Shown: positions 7,382 through 16,265 of the stretch, one piece after another
Numbering within the stretch: the stretch's first letter is position 1
How the letters are laid out: each line of letters starts with the position of its first letter
Position numbers and translations under genes: made by a program
Origin: CAVRTM01 sp963696105
GTDB taxonomy: Bacteria; Actinomycetota; Actinomycetes; Actinomycetales; Dermatophilaceae
Reading direction: 5' to 3'
Length of the DNA stretch: 64,000 nt
Assembly: GCA_963696105.1 (NCBI GenBank)
Contig: CAVOIP010000005.1
Span: 682,001-746,000, forward strand
The notes under the pieces: generated by a model
The model's input: only the letters and a program-made list of their open reading frames with translations
Database searches by the model: none
Told to the model about the DNA's origin: nothing

Positions 7382-9793
7382 CTACCTGCGGGTCGCGGCG
7401 TTGGCGTTGGCGTTGGCCTTCGCGTTCTCCTCCGGGAGCGGGTCGGGCGTCCGAACCACGGCCTCCGGCGCCACGTCGCCGGCGATGGCCAGGTCGCGTC
7501 GCTTGGAGACCGCGATGGCGACGACCGCGATCAGCAGCGCCGCCACGGCGATGCCGTAGCGCAGCGACGTGCTGGCACCCGGTCCCACGCTCAGCTGCAC
7601 GATCGCCGGGGCGATGAGCACCGAGACGAGGTTCATGACCTTGATCAGCGGGTTGATCGCGGGGCCGGCGGTGTCCTTGAACGGGTCGCCGACGGTGTCG
7701 CCGATGACGGTCGCCGCGTGCGCCTCGGAGCCCTTGCCACCGAAGGCGCCGTCCTCGACGATCTTCTTCGCGTTGTCCCACGAGCCGCCGGAGTTGGCCA
7801 GGAACACCGCCATGAGCACACCGGTGCCGATGGCGCCGGCGAGGTAGCCGGCCAGCGGTCCGATGCCGAGGCCGAACCCGACCGCGATGGGCGCCATCGC
7901 CGCGAGCAGGCCGGGGGTGGCCAGCTCGCGCAGCGAGTCCTTGGTGCAGATGTCGACCACGCGCCCGTACTCGGGCTTCTCGGTGTAGTCCATGATCCCG
8001 GGGTGCTCGCGGAACTGGCGTCGCACCTCGAACACGATGGCGCCGGCGGCCCGGGTGACGGCGTTGATCGCGAGGCCGGAGAACATGAACACCACTGCGG
8101 CGCCGAGGATCAGGCCGAACAGGACGTTCGGCGCCACGATCTGCTGGTTGAACATCGACTGCACGAACGTGGACGGCGCCTCGGTGAGCCGGATCCGCGT
8201 CACCGCCGTCTGCCAGGCGTCGGTGTAGGAGCCGAACAGCGCTGTGGCCGCCAGGACCGCCGTGGCGATCGCGATGCCCTTGGTGATGGCCTTGGTGGTG
8301 TTGCCCACCGCGTCGAGGTCGGTGAGGATCTTGGCGGCCTCCTCGTCGATGTCGCCGGACATCTCGGCGATGCCCTGGGCGTTGTCGGAGACCGGGCCGA
8401 AGGTGTCCATGGCGACGATGACGCCCACCGTGGTGAGCAGCCCGCAACCGGCCAGCGCGATGAGGAACAGCGACAGCGTGATGGAGCCGGCGCCGAGCAG
8501 GAACGCCGCGTAGACGGCCGCGCCGATGATCACCGCGGTGTAGACCGCGGACTCGAAGCCCACGCCGATACCGGCGAGGACGACCGTGGCCGCGCCGGTC
8601 AGCGAGGTGCGGGCCACGTCCCTGGTCGGGCGCTTGTCCGTGCCGGTGAAGTGACCGGTCAGCCAGAGGATGATCGCCGCGAGGATGATGCCGAGGAACA
8701 CGGCCAGCGTGGCCAGCAGCCGGGGGTCCCGGTCGGCGACGGGCCCGAGCGGTGACTGCGGACCGGTGTCCACGCCGGTGAGGTCGCGGATGCGGCTGGG
8801 CAGGTAGGTGAAGGCCACGACGGCACTGAGGACGGCCGAGACGGCGGCGGAGATGTAGAAGCCGCGGTTGATCGCCGTCAGCCCGCTCTCGTTGCCCCGT
8901 GGCTTGGTGATGAAGACCCCGAGCACCGCGGTCAGGGCGCCGACGCCGGGGATCAGCAGGGGCAGGACGAGGCCCTGCTCACCGAACGCCGCCTTGCCCA
9001 GGATGAGGGCCGCGACGAGGGTGACCGCGTAGGACTCGAACAGGTCGGCGGCCATGCCGGCGCAGTCGCCGACGTTGTCGCCCACGTTGTCGGCGATCGT
9101 GGCCGCGTTGCGGGGGTCGTCCTCGGGGATGCCCGCCTCGACCTTGCCGACGAGGTCGGCGCCGACATCGGCGGCCTTGGTGAAGATGCCGCCGCCGACC
9201 CGCATGAACATCGCCAGCAGGGCGGCGCCGAAGCCGAAGCCTTCGAGGACCTTGGGCGCGTCCCCCCGGTAGAGGAGCACGACCACGGAGGCACCCAGCA
9301 GCCCGAGGCCGACGGTCGCCATCCCGACGGTGCCGCCGGTCCGGAAGGCGATCCGCATGCCGTCCTCACGGCTGCCGCCACGGGCGGCCGAGGCCACGCG
9401 GACGTTGGCCTTCACCGCGAGGCTCATGCCCAGGTAGCCGATGGCCGCGGAGAACACCGCCCCCAGCACGAAGAAGCCCGAGCGCCCCCAGCGCACGCCG
9501 GCGGTGTCCGCCGGCAGCGCGAGGAGCAGCACGAAGACGATGACGACGAAGACCGACAGGGTCTTGAACTGGCGCGCCAGGTAGGCCTGGGCGCCCTCCT
9601 CGACCGCGTTGCCGATGTCCTGCATCCCGGCGGTGCCCGGGTCGGCGGCGAGGACCTGGCGGCGGAAGGTGACTCCCATGACCAGGGCCACCACGGCGAT
9701 GGCCGCGACGACGACGACAAGGGTCAGGTGCGTGCCGGTCAGGCTGATGGACGTCGCGTCCGCGGCGCGGGCGACACGGTCAAGGCTGCTCAT
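7382..9793 (-). CDS. hppA: Membrane-bound proton-translocating pyrophosphatase
   Basis: An 803-residue integral membrane enzyme with about 16 transmembrane helices that hydrolyses pyrophosphate and pumps protons. Substrate-binding motifs are clear: EEGAQAYLARQ near residue 55, FTKAADVGADLVGKVEAGIP with the following DDPRNAATIADNVGDN, and GDTVGDPFKDTAGPAINPL near residue 700. The sequence GNTTKAITKG carries lysine where K+-dependent enzymes carry alanine, so this should be the potassium-independent type. The C terminus is a short hydrophilic tail rich in Asn and Ala. I chose the ATG at 9793 because AGGAGG lies just upstream and a helix starts soon after. A Crp-like site lies about 90 bases upstream and a strong terminator follows the stop. 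Confidence 0.96.
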   Translation of the reverse strand: MSSLDRVARAADATSISLTGTHLTLVVVVAAIAVVALVMGVTFRRQVLAADPGTAGMQDIGNAVEEGAQAYLARQFKTLSVFVVIVFVLLLALPADTAGVRWGRSGFFVLGAVFSAAIGYLGMSLAVKANVRVASAARGGSREDGMRIAFRTGGTVGMATVGLGLLGASVVVLLYRGDAPKVLEGFGFGAALLAMFMRVGGGIFTKAADVGADLVGKVEAGIPEDDPRNAATIADNVGDNVGDCAGMAADLFESYAVTLVAALILGKAAFGEQGLVLPLLIPGVGALTAVLGVFITKPRGNESGLTAINRGFYISAAVSAVLSAVVAFTYLPSRIRDLTGVDTGPQSPLGPVADRDPRLLATLAVFLGIILAAIILWLTGHFTGTDKRPTRDVARTSLTGAATVVLAGIGVGFESAVYTAVIIGAAVYAAFLLGAGSITLSLFLIALAGCGLLTTVGVIVAMDTFGPVSDNAQGIAEMSGDIDEEAAKILTDLDAVGNTTKAITKGIAIATAVLAATALFGSYTDAWQTAVTRIRLTEAPSTFVQSMFNQQIVAPNVLFGLILGAAVVFMFSGLAINAVTRAAGAIVFEVRRQFREHPGIMDYTEKPEYGRVVDICTKDSLRELATPGLLAAMAPIAVGFGLGIGPLAGYLAGAIGTGVLMAVFLANSGGSWDNAKKIVEDGAFGGKGSEAHAATVIGDTVGDPFKDTAGPAINPLIKVMNLVSVLIAPAIVQLSVGPGASTSLRYGIAVAALLIAVVAIAVSKRRDLAIAGDVAPEAVVRTPDPLPEENAKANANANAATRR

Positions 9794-9878
9794 GCATCCT
9801 CCTGATAGAGACAGGCGGCTCGCGCGCTCAGGGTGTGCGCCCGACCCAAACACATTCGACCCGGCGCCGACATCAGGA

Positions 9879-9894
9879 CGTGACGTACATCACA
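9879..9894. promoter_or_regulatory. Crp/GlxR-type binding site upstream of hppA
   Basis: CGTGA-CGTACA-TCACA matches the Crp pattern with full half-sites GTGA and TCAC and a six-base spacer. It lies 86 bases before the hppA start. A Crp-family gene is at 34298-34975. The rest of the 318-base gap (9794-10111) holds only a small CACCGGC/GCCGGTG hairpin at 9968-9984 and no gene that I can support. Confidence 0.55.
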
Positions 9895-10111
9895 TTTACG
9901 GCGCGGTGTGGCCGACACTCTAGGGCGGACCGGGGGCGAGCGCTGCCCCGTTGGGCAATGACAGGGCACCGGCCGGGCCGGTGGGATGCGGCCGTGCCTA
10001 CTGACAGGCGGGTGTGAGGTCGTGCTGGCGGCGCACGGCATCACCACGGGAACCCGCTGCGTGCGGCCGGGGCCGCGCCGTGGTCGCGGTCGCTGCCGCT
10101 GGAGGAGCCGC

Positions 10112-10453
10112 TCAGGCGGTGGGGGCCAGCGCCTCGTCGGTGCTGTCGAAGATCTGGAAGACCTTGTCCAGACCCGTGATCGCGAAGACCTTCAGGATGC
10201 GCTCGCTCGTGCACACGAGCTTGAGCGTGCCGTCCTGCACACGGACCAGCTTGAGCCGGCCGACCAGCACCCCGAGCCCGGTCGAGTCCATGAACGTGAC
10301 GCCCTGCAGGTCCACCACGAGGTGTCGGCGGCCACCGGCGATCTGCTCGTCGAGCCGCTCGCGCAGGACGGGCGCCGTGTAGACGTCGATCTCTCCGGCA
10401 ACATGAACGACGGTCACGTCGCCGCGATCGGCGCTGGAGATGGACAGATCCAC
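10112..10453 (-). CDS. STAS domain anti-sigma factor antagonist
   Basis: A 113-residue single-domain STAS protein of the SpoIIAA/RsbV type. Unphosphorylated, such proteins bind an anti-sigma kinase and release its sigma factor; the kinase inactivates them by phosphorylating a serine. The expected phospho-site is Ser57 in FMDSTGLGVLVGRL. The strands VTVVHVAGEIDVYTAPVL and RRHLVVDLQGVTF are typical. The GTG start at 10453 has AAGGAG eight bases upstream. It is divergent from the helicase gene. A SigB/SigF-type sigma factor is encoded at 5935-6756 and could be the final target, but no kinase gene is in the window. Confidence 0.9.
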   Translation of the reverse strand: MDLSISSADRGDVTVVHVAGEIDVYTAPVLRERLDEQIAGGRRHLVVDLQGVTFMDSTGLGVLVGRLKLVRVQDGTLKLVCTSERILKVFAITGLDKVFQIFDSTDEALAPTA

Positions 10454-10534
10454 GACAGATGCTCCTTGGTGCAGTCAGGGCGGGGCGCGGGGCCCTCGCG
10501 GCACCACCCTAGACCGCTCGCGGACCGCACGGCA

Positions 10535-10540
10535 TACCGT
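10535..10540 (+). promoter_or_regulatory. -10 element of a probable leaderless helicase transcript
   Basis: TACCGT fits TANNNT and ends seven bases before the ATG at 10548, so the message would begin at or next to the start codon. No ribosome-binding site is present. The -35 region (GACCGC near 10512) is weak. Confidence 0.45.
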
Positions 10541-10547
10541 CGTGCAG

Positions 10548-12884
10548 ATGAGCGCGTCGCAGCCCGCCAGCGCCGCCGCGGGGTTCGACCCGGCGGCGGC
10601 TCTCGCGCGCCTCGCCGCGGGGCGCCGTGCGGAGCGCCTGGTGCACGTCCACGAGGTGCCGGCGCGGCCCGCCCGGACCGTGGACTGGCCGGACTGGGTG
10701 AACCCGCAGGTGTACGCCGCCCTGCGTGGCGCCGGGGTCGCCTCGCTGTGGGCGCACCAGCGGCAGGCAGCCGAGCTCGCGCACGACGGCCGGCACGCCA
10801 TCGTCGCCACGGGCACCGCCTCGGGCAAGAGCCTGGGCTACCTGCTGCCGGCGCTGACCGCGGTGGTCGACGGAGCGGCGGCAGCCTCGGGCCGTGGGGC
10901 GACCGCCCTCTACCTGTCGCCCACCAAGGCGCTGGCCGCGGACCAGCTGGCCCGGCTGGAGGCGCTGGCGCTGCCCGGGCTGCGCGCGGCGACGTACGAC
11001 GGGGACACGCCACTGGAGGAGCGGCGCTGGATCCGGGACCACGCGCAGTACGTCCTCACCAACCCCGACCTCGTGCACCACTCCCTGTTACCCGGACACC
11101 AGCGGTGGGCGCCGTTCCTGCGCGCGCTGCGCTACGTGGTGCTGGATGAGTGCCACGTCTACCGCGGGGTCTTCGGCTCGCACCTGGCGGCGCTGCTGCG
11201 GCGGCTGCGCCGGGTCGCTGCGCGGTACGGCGCCTTTCCCACGTTCGTCCTCGCCTCGGCGACCGTTGCGGACCCCGGTCGCCATGCCCGGGACCTCGTC
11301 GGCCTGCCCGTGCAACCGGTCACGGAGGACGGGTCGCCACGGGCGTCGATGACCTTCGGGTTGTGGGAGCCGGGCCTGATCCCCGGCGGCGGCGAGCACG
11401 AGGCCCCGCACCGGCGCAGCGCCGTGGCCGAGACCGCCGACCTGCTGGCCGACCTGGTCGTCGACGGGATCCAGACGGTGGCCTTCGCCCGGTCGCGGGC
11501 GGGTGTGGAGATCGTGGCCTCGAGTGCCCGCCGCTCGCTGGCGGAGGTGGATGCCCGCCTGGGCGAGACGGTGGCGGCCTACCGGGGTGGCTACCTTCCC
11601 GAGGACCGCCGGCTGCTCGAGTCGGCCCTGCGCGCCGGCCGGCTGCGTGGGCTGGCCGCCACCAACGCACTCGAGCTGGGGATCGACGTCAGCGGCCTGG
11701 ACGCGGTGCTGCTCGCGGGGTGGCCGGGCACCCTCGCCTCGCTGTGGCAGCAGGCGGGCCGTGCCGGGCGGGCGGGCGAGCGGTCGCTGGCCGTGATGGT
11801 GGCCGCCGACGACCCGCTGGACACGTACCTGGTGCACCACCCCGAGGCGCTGTTCGACCGGCCGGTCGAGGCTGCGGTCCTGGACCCCCAGAACCCCTAC
11901 GTGCTGGCGCCGCACCTGGCCGCGGCGGCGGCGGAGCTGCCGCTGACCGACGCCGATGTCGACGTCTTCGGCCCCACCATGCCGGCCCTGGTCGAGGTCC
12001 TCTGCGCCCGCGGGCTGCTCCGCCGTCGTCCGGGCGGGTGGTACTGGACCCACGCCGACCGGGCCACCGACCACGTCTCGCTGCGCGGGTCCGGGGAGGT
12101 GGTGCGCATCGTTGAGCGCCGGACCGGCAGGGTGCTCGGCACCGTGGACGGGACGGCGGCCCACGGCAGCGTCCACACCGGTGCCGTCTACGTGCACCAG
12201 GGGCAGACCTACGTCGTCACCGAGCTGGACCTGGAGGACGCCCACGCCCTGGTGACGCCGGGTGACCCCGGGTGGTCCACCCACGCCCGGTCGGTCAGCG
12301 CGTTCGACATCGGCTCGGTGGAGCACCGTCAGGGTTGGGGGGAGGTGGACCTGTGCTTCGGCGCCGTGGACGTGCGCTCCCAGGTGACGTCCTTCCTGCG
12401 CCGGCTGCCCTCCGGTGAGGTCCTCGGTGAGCACCCGCTGGACCTGCCCGAGCGCAGCCTCCACACCAAGGCGGTGTGGTGGACCATGCCGGAGACCCTG
12501 CTCGCGGGCGCCGGGATCGACCCGGCGGACATCCCCGGCGCGGCGCACGCGGCCGAACACGCGGCCATCGGCATGCTGCCGCTGGTGGCGACCTCGGACC
12601 GCTGGGACATCGGCGGGGTCTCGACCGCGCTGCACCCGGACACGGGGCTGCCCACGATCCTGGTCTACGACGGCCATCCCGGCGGCGCCGGCTTCGCCGA
12701 GCGGGGCTTCGCCGCGGCGCGGACCTGGCTCGGCGCGACCCGCGACGCGATCGCCGCGTGCGAGTGCCCGGCCGGGTGTCCCTCGTGCGTCCAGTCGCCC
12801 AAGTGCGGGAACGGCAACGAGCCCCTGGACAAGCGCGGCGCGCACGCGCTGCTCGCTGCCGTGCTGGCGCAGGCACCGCGCTGA
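10548..12884 (+). CDS. DEAD/DEAH-box helicase with DUF1998 zinc domain (MrfA/YprA-like)
   Basis: A 778-residue superfamily 2 helicase. Walker A is ATGTASGKSL (about residues 87-96), motif II is the DEAH variant DECH (200-203), motif III is SAT within VLASATVADPG, and motif VI is QQAGRAGRAGE. The C-terminal DUF1998 region ends in a four-cysteine cluster, CECPAGCPSCVQSPKCG. B. subtilis MrfA, of this architecture, takes part in excision repair of mitomycin C damage; the mycobacterial neighbour of topA, Rv3649, is similar. The ATG at 10548 follows a -10-like box and fits the family N terminus better than the upstream in-frame codons. It is a single gene transcribed away from the STAS gene. Confidence 0.9.
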   Translation: MSASQPASAAAGFDPAAALARLAAGRRAERLVHVHEVPARPARTVDWPDWVNPQVYAALRGAGVASLWAHQRQAAELAHDGRHAIVATGTASGKSLGYLLPALTAVVDGAAAASGRGATALYLSPTKALAADQLARLEALALPGLRAATYDGDTPLEERRWIRDHAQYVLTNPDLVHHSLLPGHQRWAPFLRALRYVVLDECHVYRGVFGSHLAALLRRLRRVAARYGAFPTFVLASATVADPGRHARDLVGLPVQPVTEDGSPRASMTFGLWEPGLIPGGGEHEAPHRRSAVAETADLLADLVVDGIQTVAFARSRAGVEIVASSARRSLAEVDARLGETVAAYRGGYLPEDRRLLESALRAGRLRGLAATNALELGIDVSGLDAVLLAGWPGTLASLWQQAGRAGRAGERSLAVMVAADDPLDTYLVHHPEALFDRPVEAAVLDPQNPYVLAPHLAAAAAELPLTDADVDVFGPTMPALVEVLCARGLLRRRPGGWYWTHADRATDHVSLRGSGEVVRIVERRTGRVLGTVDGTAAHGSVHTGAVYVHQGQTYVVTELDLEDAHALVTPGDPGWSTHARSVSAFDIGSVEHRQGWGEVDLCFGAVDVRSQVTSFLRRLPSGEVLGEHPLDLPERSLHTKAVWWTMPETLLAGAGIDPADIPGAAHAAEHAAIGMLPLVATSDRWDIGGVSTALHPDTGLPTILVYDGHPGGAGFAERGFAAARTWLGATRDAIAACECPAGCPSCVQSPKCGNGNEPLDKRGAHALLAAVLAQAPR

Positions 12885-13020
12885 CGGTTTGCCGAGGGCC
12901 CGGGCCGGGCACGTCGTTACCGTCCCCGAGAGGCAGACCACTACCATCCAGACCCAGCCCGGACATCCGGTTCCCGGCACCGGGAGCCGCGAGCGCCGGC
13001 ACCAGCAGGAGGCCCGCTCC

Positions 13021-13467
13021 ATGATCGTCCTCGGCTTGATCCTCATCCTCGTCGCCGCCGCCGCGGTGCTGTTCGCCGTCATCGCCACCGGGACGCTCAC
13101 GGCGTCGCCGCTCTCCGCCGTCGGCATCACCGTCAGCGTCACCCCCCTGACGATGTTCATCGCCGGGGCCCTCGCTCTGCTGCTCGTCGTGCTGGGCCTG
13201 GCGCTCATCGGCCGCGGCACCAAGCGGAGCGTCCACACCCGCCGTGAGCTGCGGCACCTGCGCAAGGAACGGGCGAACCAGCCGGCAGCCGCTGGTGCTG
13301 CCGCCGGCGGGACGACGCGGACGGACGCCGGGAACGAGGGGCGCCGGGCCGCCGACCGGAGCCCGGAGGAGCGCGGCGCCGGCCTCGACCAGGAGCGACG
13401 AGGCGCCGCCGCCGACGTTCCCGGGACCCAGCCGCGGGGCAACGAGTACCCCCCGGCTCCGCGCTGA
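13021..13467 (+). CDS. Small two-helix membrane protein with polar C-terminal tail
   Basis: A 148-residue protein with two hydrophobic segments (about residues 2-24 and 40-64), followed by a basic stretch (RGTKRSVHTRRELRHLRKER) and a low-complexity Gly/Ala/Arg/Asp tail. The arrangement recalls the LapA (DUF1049) type, in which two helices anchor a cytoplasmic tail. GGAGG lies nine bases before the ATG. It follows the helicase gene after 136 bases, on the same strand. No specific function can be given, and the tail could be partly disordered. It ends before a pair of hairpins shared with the convergent pilus operon. Confidence 0.7.
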   Translation: MIVLGLILILVAAAAVLFAVIATGTLTASPLSAVGITVSVTPLTMFIAGALALLLVVLGLALIGRGTKRSVHTRRELRHLRKERANQPAAAGAAAGGTTRTDAGNEGRRAADRSPEERGAGLDQERRGAAADVPGTQPRGNEYPPAPR

Positions 13468-13529
13468 CCGGGCGTGCCTCGCACCCGAGCCTGACCGGCG
13501 TGGCGGGCACCCAGGTCTGACTGGCACAG

Positions 13530-13566
13530 CCGGACCGGTCCGGTCACGACCGGCCCCCCGGGCCGG
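13530..13566. terminator. Two hairpins between convergent transcription units
   Basis: CCGGACCGGTCCGG (13530-13543) is a perfect 14-base palindrome. It is followed by CCGGCCC-CCC-GGGCCGG (13550-13566), a 7-base-pair stem with a 3-base loop. They lie between the membrane protein gene and the end of the Tad operon and could stop transcription from both sides. Confidence 0.5.
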
Positions 13567-13594
13567 AACCAGGGGCCGTGACGCCGGCGGCCCC

Positions 13595-13999
13595 TCAGTT
13601 CCCCACGTCCGCTGGCGGTCCGGCCCGCGCGGAGGCGCCTGCCGGACCGAGCGGCCCGAGGATGGCCATTGACGGCCGGACGCCGGCACGCACGGTCAGC
13701 GTCTCGGCCCCGGCGGCGCGACAGCTCAGCAGCTGCGCACCTCCGCGCCGCGCGACCGCCGCAGCGCGGGCACAGGCCGCGCCGGGCGGCTCGCCCAGCA
13801 TCAGCGCGGACGCGCCCGCCAACGACGCCAGGTCGGCGGCCGAACGGGCCCGGTGACTGGCGAGCACGGCGCTGGAGAGCATCAACGCCGAGCCGGTCAG
13901 CAGGAGCAGGACCGCGATCACCCCGACGGCGGCGACGGTGGCCGAGCCGCCGTCGCCGCCCCGGGGGAACCGTCGGCGCCGTCGCCCACGCCCACCCAC
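13595..13999 (-). CDS. Rv3654c-like TadE/TadG-type membrane protein
   Basis: About 134 residues with one strong transmembrane segment (GSATVAAVGVIAVLLLLTGS and onward, about residues 15-45), preceded by an Arg/Gly-rich cytoplasmic start. The motif HRARSAADLASLAGASAL is typical of the TadE/TadG-like 'helicase/secretion neighbourhood' proteins found at the end of actinobacterial Tad clusters (Rv3654c in M. tuberculosis). It probably sits in the pilus assembly as a minor pseudopilin. The start is uncertain: GTG at 13999 is chosen, GTG at 14047 is possible, and no good ribosome site marks either. The roughly 215 bases up to the tadE stop are unusually long for this operon and hold no other gene that I can support. 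Confidence 0.65.
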   Translation of the reverse strand: MGGRGRRRRRFPRGGDGGSATVAAVGVIAVLLLLTGSALMLSSAVLASHRARSAADLASLAGASALMLGEPPGAACARAAAVARRGGAQLLSCRAAGAETLTVRAGVRPSMAILGPLGPAGASARAGPPADVGN

Positions 14000-14214
14000 G
14001 GCGCCGGGCGCGACGTCTCCACCGACCGGGTCGTCAACACAAGGCACGCCTGAGGTCGAGAACAGGGCCACAGGATGGTTCGGATGCGCCCGGCCGAACC
14101 GGGCGCCAGCGCGCACACGGCGGGCGCCGGGACCGCCGCGACCACGAGCGCGGACTGGCCGCAGTTCGTGGCTTCTCGAACCGTGGCCCGTCGGCCAGCG
14201 CGCGGGCTGGGCCG

Positions 14215-14571
14215 TCACCCCGGAGCCCCCGCCGACTCCCGCTGGGCCGTCGCGCTGGCACCCGGCCGCACCCCTACCGGAACGAGACCGGCCAGGCGTG
14301 CCATCGGCGCAGTCACCGTGACGGTCACCAGCGGACCACTCGTCCCCGTGGCGACCGACGCACCGGCAGGAGCGCCCCTCGACGCCACGGCCGTGACCGC
14401 GGCGACGGTGTCCCCCCGGGCAGCGGCGCGGACTCCCGCGCGGGCGGCGTCGACGCACCGGATCTGGTCGATCGCCAGACCCAGCGCCGACAGGCTCACT
14501 GCAAGCACGAGGAGGACCGCGGGGAGGACGACCGCGAGCTCTGCTGTGGCCATCCCCGCCTCCCGCGTCAT
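14215..14571 (-). CDS. TadE-like pilus assembly protein
   Basis: A 118-residue pseudopilin-like protein. The N terminus reads REAGMATAELAVVLPAVL, that is a Gly-Met cleavage context, a glutamate at +5 and a long hydrophobic helix, which is the pattern for processing by a prepilin peptidase. The extracellular remainder contains CVDAARAGVRAAARGD and a Val/Thr-rich strand region. An alternative GTG at 14607 would add twelve residues and overlap the pilin stop codon by four bases (GTGA), which would suit translational coupling; I kept the ATG because the family match starts there. It is the sixth gene of the Tad operon. Confidence 0.75.
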   Translation of the reverse strand: MTREAGMATAELAVVLPAVLLVLAVSLSALGLAIDQIRCVDAARAGVRAAARGDTVAAVTAVASRGAPAGASVATGTSGPLVTVTVTAPMARLAGLVPVGVRPGASATAQRESAGAPG

Positions 14572-14603
14572 GCCCGCCCTCGCCGCGCGGCAGCTCTCGC
14601 GGC

Positions 14604-14816
14604 TCACGACGCGATGGCGAGCGCGGACGTGATGAGGCCCGACAGTGCGGACTTGACCGCGCCCGACCGGACCACGGCGATGAGCACCGCGGCGAAAGCG
14701 CAGGCCGCCAGGGTGCCGACGGCGTACTCCGCCGTGGTCATACCGGCCTCGCTCAGGCGTCGGCACCGGCGGGCCCTGCGGGCGCAGGCGTGGACGGCGG
14801 CGCGAGCTGAAGTCAT
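14604..14816 (-). CDS. DUF4244 Flp-type pilin
   Basis: A 70-residue protein that is the likely structural subunit of the pilus. A basic leader (about residues 1-24, rich in Arg, Ala and Cys) precedes SEAGMTTAEYAVGTLAAC, the Flp signature with a Gly-Met processing site, Glu at +5 and Tyr at +6. A hydrophobic helix fills the rest and ends SGLITSALAIAS. GGAG lies eight bases before the ATG. The gene is small, as is usual for Flp pilins (Rv3656c is the mycobacterial counterpart). No prepilin peptidase gene is in the window. Confidence 0.85.
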   Translation of the reverse strand: MTSARAAVHACARRARRCRRLSEAGMTTAEYAVGTLAACAFAAVLIAVVRSGAVKSALSGLITSALAIAS

Positions 14817-14859
14817 GGAGTTCTCCTTCGGGTTGTTGCCGGTTCTCGGCGGGACCGGG

Positions 14860-15534
14860 TCAGGGCTGACCCAGGACTTGGGCGGCGAGCGCCATCACGA
14901 TCGGCACCACCGTGGTCAGGACGAACGCCGGCAGGAACACCAGTCCCAGCGGCAGCACGACGCGGACACCGAGCCGCGCGGTGGCCACCTCCAGACGTTG
15001 CTCCTCGGCACGACGCATCTCCTGCGATGCCTGCTCGAGCACGTCGGCCGGGGCGATGCCGGCCGTGGCGGCCATCCGCAGGGCCCGGGCTGCGGGCTGC
15101 CACGCGGACGGCACACTGGCCCACGCCTCCACGCTCTCCACGCCCCAGCGCTGCGCCGCTGCCACGGTCAGCAGATGGGCTCCCAGCGGGTCCTCCAGCC
15201 GGGCGCCGACCGCTTCGACCGCTTCGAGCAGGCCGACCCCGCCCCGCAGGGCGAGCGCGAGCAGGTCGATCGCGTTGGCCACCTCCACCACGGGCACGGC
15301 GCGGGGCACCGCCGGTCGAGCGGCACGGGGAGCGCGGGCGCCGCCTGCGGCGCGCGAGCCCGGGTCGGTTGCGGGAGCGGATGCGAGTGCGCGCGGCGAC
15401 ACGGCTGGGGGCGGGGACACGGGTGCGGCCGCGGGTCCGGACTCCGAACCCGGCAGCACCTCGGGGACGCCCCCGCGGCGGGCGGGCCACAGCAGCCAGG
15501 CGGCCGCGACCACCACGGCGAACCAGACCGTCAC
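14860..15534 (-). CDS. Type II secretion F-family protein, TadC-like
   Basis: A 224-residue integral membrane protein of the T2SSF fold, which with TadB forms the platform for pilus assembly. It opens with a transmembrane helix (VTVWFAVVVAAAWLLWP), followed by a Pro/Ala/Arg-rich linker of about 60 residues. The GspF core (VVEVANAIDLLALALRGG, EAWASVPSAWQPAARALR) follows, with paired C-terminal helices (VVLPLGLVFLPAFVLTTV). GTG at 15534 overlaps the tadB stop by four bases (GTGA), which fixes the start. The linker is longer and more biased than usual for this small family. The product is smaller than classical TadC, as in other actinobacterial Tad clusters. Confidence 0.82.
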   Translation of the reverse strand: MTVWFAVVVAAAWLLWPARRGGVPEVLPGSESGPAAAPVSPPPAVSPRALASAPATDPGSRAAGGARAPRAARPAVPRAVPVVEVANAIDLLALALRGGVGLLEAVEAVGARLEDPLGAHLLTVAAAQRWGVESVEAWASVPSAWQPAARALRMAATAGIAPADVLEQASQEMRRAEEQRLEVATARLGVRVVLPLGLVFLPAFVLTTVVPIVMALAAQVLGQP

Positions 15535-16265
15535 GAGAGCACCGGTCCCCGGGCGACCGCGCGGACCATGCGTGCCACCCACCATCGGCCGGCCAGCACG
15601 AGCAGCCCACCGGCGACGAGGCACACGGCGGTCACTGCCGACCCGGCGTAGAGCTCACGCGGACCCACGCCCAGCGCCACGGCCACGAGCGGACCGCCGA
15701 GCGGCAGGGCGGTGAGGACGTTCATCGTGGCGCGGGCGCCGGCCACCGCACCGGCCGTGCGCCGCTCGGCCCGGACCCGCGCACGCAGCAGCACGGCAGT
15801 GGTGCGCATCGCCTCGGCCAGCGGCGCCCCCAGGTCCTCGGTCAGCGACCACGCCTGCGCCAGGAGGCGCAGCTCGGGGCCTTCGGCTGCGGCGGCGGCC
15901 TCGGCCCACACCGGCCCGATCGGCAGCCCCTGGGCGCTGAGCCCGGCCAGCCGGCTCACCAGCAGCGGCGTCGGGCGGGGCCGGCTGCTGACCGGGGCCA
16001 CGTCCGCGGCCAGCGCGAGGGCCGCCCCCGGCGTCAGCCCCGCCTCGAGGGCCGGGAGCACCGCTTCGACCACCGCGAGGAGGTCTGCCGCATCCTGCGA
16101 CACGCGCCGACGGCGGGAGGCGCCCCCCGGGAGGCTCCAACGAGCGCGAGGGCCGGTGGAAGGCGCTGCGGAACCGGCCGGCTGCGGCCACGCGAGCGCC
16201 GCTGACGGCCGCAGCGGCCACGCCAGCACCGCCGCGGCGGCGAGCACCCCGATCGCGACGGTCAT
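15531..16265 (-). CDS. Type II secretion F-family protein, TadB-like
   Basis: A 244-residue inner-membrane platform protein. It has one N-terminal helix (TVAIGVLAAAAVLAWPLR), a GspF domain at about residues 55-190 (AADLLAVVEAVLPALEAGL, LRLLAQAWSLTEDLGAPLAE, GARATMNVLTALPL) and two C-terminal helices. The ATG overlaps the tadA stop codon by four bases (ATGA) and the gene's own stop overlaps tadC. This continuous overlap indicates one polycistronic message with coupled translation. The function is inferred from the family and from the operon. Confidence 0.84.
   Translation of the reverse strand: MTVAIGVLAAAAVLAWPLRPSAALAWPQPAGSAAPSTGPRARWSLPGGASRRRRVSQDAADLLAVVEAVLPALEAGLTPGAALALAADVAPVSSRPRPTPLLVSRLAGLSAQGLPIGPVWAEAAAAAEGPELRLLAQAWSLTEDLGAPLAEAMRTTAVLLRARVRAERRTAGAVAGARATMNVLTALPLGGPLVAVALGVGPRELYAGSAVTAVCLVAGGLLVLAGRWWVARMVRAVARGPVLS

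Noticed and set aside
14034..14261. 75-residue frame between tadE and the Rv3654c-like gene as an extra Tad component
   Set aside because: It lacks a membrane helix or pilin motif, overlaps the end of tadE and has no ribosome site.
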